This document shows, in pieces, positions 11,906 to 13,847 of a DNA stretch of 13,847 bases. Every line of letters begins with the position of its first letter. Position 1 is the first letter of the stretch. Location: positions 1 to 13,847 of the forward strand of contig CAKRNO010000030.1 in the NCBI GenBank assembly GCA_934371135.1, written 5' to 3'. Below the pieces are notes generated by a model that did not search any database, had not been told where the DNA came from, and saw only the letters and a list, made by a program, of their open reading frames with translations. This DNA comes from an uncultured Eubacteriales bacterium. Its GTDB lineage: Bacteria > Bacillota > Clostridia > Oscillospirales > CAG-272. The position numbers and the translations under genes were made by a program.

Positions 11906-13847
11906 ATGGCAAAAAAGTATTGCTACCTGTTTACCGAAGGCAACGCGAACATGCGCGAGCTGCTCGGCGGTAAGGGCGCAAACCTGGCAGAGATGACCCA
12001 CATCGGTCTCCCCGTACCCCAGGGCTTCACCATCAGCACGGAGGCGTGCACCCAGTATTACGAAGACGGTCGCAAGATCAATGACGAGATCATGGCGGAG
12101 ATTATGACCTACATCGGCAAGATGGAGGAGATCACCGGCAAGAAGTTCGGCGATAAGAAGAACCCCCTGCTCGTTTCCGTCCGTTCCGGCGCGCGTGCAT
12201 CCATGCCCGGCATGATGGACACCATTTTGAACCTCGGTCTCAACGAAGAGGTCGTTGAGGTCATCGCAGAGCAGTCGAAGAACCCGAGATGGGCATGGGA
12301 CTGCTACAGAAGATTTATCCAGATGTACTCCGACGTCGTTATGGAGGTCGGTAAGAAGTACTTTGAGCAGCTCATCGACAAGATGAAAGCCGAGAAAGGC
12401 GTGCACTACGACGTCGAGCTCACCGCTGACGACCTGAAGACGCTCGCCAACCAGTTCAAGGCAGAGTACAAGTCCAAGATCGGTGTGGACTTCCCCTCCG
12501 ACCCGAAGGAACAGCTCATCGGCGCCATCAAGGCTGTGTTCCGCTCCTGGGACAACCCGCGTGCGAACGTGTATCGCCGCGATAACGATATCCCCTACTC
12601 CTGGGGTACTGCCGTCAACGTACAGATGATGGCATTCGGTAACATGGGTGACGACTGCGGCACCGGTGTTGCCTTCACGCGTGACCCTGCGACCGGTGAG
12701 AAGAAGCTCATGGGTGAGTTCCTCCCGAACGCGCAGGGTGAGGACGTCGTTGCCGGTGTCCGCACGCCTCTCAAGATCGAAAAGATGGCAGAGCTCTTCC
12801 CGGATGCTTTCAAGCAGTTCACCGAGGTGTGCTCCATCCTTGAGAACCACTACCACGATATGCAGGACATGGAGTTCACCGTTGAGCACGGTAAGCTCTT
12901 CATGCTCCAGACCCGTAACGGTAAGCGCACCGCACAGGCAGCGCTGAAGATCGCCTGCGACCTCGTTGACGAGGGCATGAAGACGCCGGAAGAGGCTGTC
13001 CTCATGATCGACCCGCGTAACCTCGACACCCTCCTGCACCCGCAGTTCGACGCGAAAGCGCTGAAGGCGGCGACGCCGGTCGGTAAGGGTCTCGGCGCAT
13101 CGCCCGGGGCTGCCTGCGGTCAGATCGTGTTCTCCGCTGACGATGCGGAAGCATGGAAGGCACAGGGCAAGAAGGTCGTCCTTGTCCGTCTCGAGACCTC
13201 TCCCGAGGACATCACGGGTATGAAGGCTTCGCAGGGCATCCTGACCGTCCGCGGCGGTATGACCTCCCACGCGGCAGTTGTCGCGCGCGGCATGGGCACC
13301 TGCTGCGTCTCCGGTTGCGGCGACATCGTCATGGACGAGGAGAACAAGAAGTTCACCCTCGCCGGCAAGACCTACCATGAGGGCGATTATATCTCCATCG
13401 ACGGTTCCACCGGTAACATCTACGACGGCATCATCCCGACGGTCGATGCCGAGATCAGCGGCTACTTCGGCAGAATCATGAAGTGGGCTGACGAGTTCCG
13501 TCGCCTGCAGGTCCGTACCAACGCCGACACCCCGCGCGATGCCAAGAAGGCTCGTGAGCTGGGCGCCGAGGGTATCGGTCTCTGCCGTACCGAGCATATG
13601 TTCTTCGACCCGGCGCGTATCGCGGCATTCCGTGAGATGATCTGCGCCGACACCGTGGCTGCCCGTGAGGCGGCTCTCGCGAAGATCATGCCCATGCAGC
13701 AGGCAGACTTCGAGGCTCTCTACGAGGCGATGGAAGGCGAGCCTGTCACCATCCGCTTCCTGGATCCTCCGCTCCATGAGTTCGTTCCCACCGAGGAGAG
13801 CGAGATCGAAGCCCTCGCCAAGGCACAGGGCAAGACCGTTGAAGAAG
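11906..13847 (+). CDS. ppdK: Pyruvate phosphate dikinase (3' end outside window)
   Basis: This cytoplasmic enzyme interconverts pyruvate, ATP and phosphate with phosphoenolpyruvate, AMP and pyrophosphate; in anaerobes it often works in glycolysis or gluconeogenesis. The 647 residues seen (of about 875) cover three parts. The N-terminal nucleotide-binding domain has GGKGANLAEM with Lys23 and VRSGARASMPGMMDT with Arg93, then FGNMGDDCGTGVAFTRDP and LFMLQTRNGKR. The central phosphohistidine domain has GGMTSHAAVVARGMG, with the catalytic His at 455, the number known from Clostridium symbiosum. The start of the PEP/pyruvate barrel has RTNADTP and GIGLCRTEHMFF. The active-site Cys of the barrel lies beyond the edge. 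The start is ATG at 11906 with GGAGG nine bases upstream. Codon use is more regular and less extremely GC-rich than in the neighbours, as expected for a highly expressed gene. It is preceded by a structured leader and its own promoter. Confidence 0.97.
   Translation, partial: MAKKYCYLFTEGNANMRELLGGKGANLAEMTHIGLPVPQGFTISTEACTQYYEDGRKINDEIMAEIMTYIGKMEEITGKKFGDKKNPLLVSVRSGARASMPGMMDTILNLGLNEEVVEVIAEQSKNPRWAWDCYRRFIQMYSDVVMEVGKKYFEQLIDKMKAEKGVHYDVELTADDLKTLANQFKAEYKSKIGVDFPSDPKEQLIGAIKAVFRSWDNPRANVYRRDNDIPYSWGTAVNVQMMAFGNMGDDCGTGVAFTRDPATGEKKLMGEFLPNAQGEDVVAGVRTPLKIEKMAELFPDAFKQFTEVCSILENHYHDMQDMEFTVEHGKLFMLQTRNGKRTAQAALKIACDLVDEGMKTPEEAVLMIDPRNLDTLLHPQFDAKALKAATPVGKGLGASPGAACGQIVFSADDAEAWKAQGKKVVLVRLETSPEDITGMKASQGILTVRGGMTSHAAVVARGMGTCCVSGCGDIVMDEENKKFTLAGKTYHEGDYISIDGSTGNIYDGIIPTVDAEISGYFGRIMKWADEFRRLQVRTNADTPRDAKKARELGAEGIGLCRTEHMFFDPARIAAFREMICADTVAAREAALAKIMPMQQADFEALYEAMEGEPVTIRFLDPPLHEFVPTEESEIEALAKAQGKTVEE

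Noticed and set aside
11627..13777. 716-codon open frame on the minus strand opposite ppdK
   Set aside because: It lies antisense to a clearly identified enzyme; its length comes from the GC-rich codon bias of ppdK and it shows no family features.

Overview
The window looks like a chromosomal segment of a GC-rich, low-GC-phylum (Firmicutes/Clostridia) gut-type bacterium, probably an Oscillospirales or Ruminococcaceae-like lineage. Reasons: clostridial-type strong Shine-Dalgarno sites (GGAGG, AAGGAGG), consensus sigma-A promoters (TTGACA-N17-TATAAT), an archaeal-type AspRS, an ECF transporter S component, an ECF-like sigma factor of clostridial style, a bacterial lipoprotein serpin, and pyruvate phosphate dikinase. 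The genus call is inference; no phylogenetic marker was compared.

Layout. 1-186: two nested inverted repeats, the second acting as terminator for the leftward aspS. 187-2214 (minus): aspS (archaeal-type, probably non-discriminating AspRS) with its own perfect promoter, and upstream of it a membrane S component of an ECF vitamin transporter. 2304-3359 (plus), divergent from the S component: a MocR-type GntR/aminotransferase regulator that is short at its C-terminus and has lost the PLP-binding lysine. 3553-4791 (plus): an MFS permease, ending at a strong bidirectional terminator. 5037-5507 (minus): a small double zinc-ribbon membrane protein with a near-perfect promoter.

5695-8164 (minus) is a compact three-gene unit read in the order sigma factor, membrane-anchored presumed anti-sigma factor (ATGA overlap), secreted lipoprotein serpin. 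This is the most system-like part of the window: a probable envelope-sensing switch next to, and most simply controlling, a surface protease inhibitor.

8369-9028 (minus) and 9111-9926 (plus) are a divergent Crp/Fnr regulator and an iron-sulfur protein with a C-terminal CCGG domain. 9927-10413 is noncoding with a 17-bp-stem terminator. 10414-10956 is an AT-richer Xre-type regulator with two membrane segments, followed by a leftward tRNA-Arg(CCT) with its terminator. 11142-11905 is noncoding and holds two copies of a palindromic 31-nt repeat, the ppdK promoter and a roughly 130-nt structured ppdK leader. 11906 to the right edge is ppdK (pyruvate phosphate dikinase), cut off by the window.

Most genes are independent housekeeping or accessory units. 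The likely functional groupings are S component with MocR (vitamin uptake and its control, guessed to be B6-related), Crp/Fnr with the Fe-S protein (redox or anaerobic stress), and sigma with anti-sigma and serpin.
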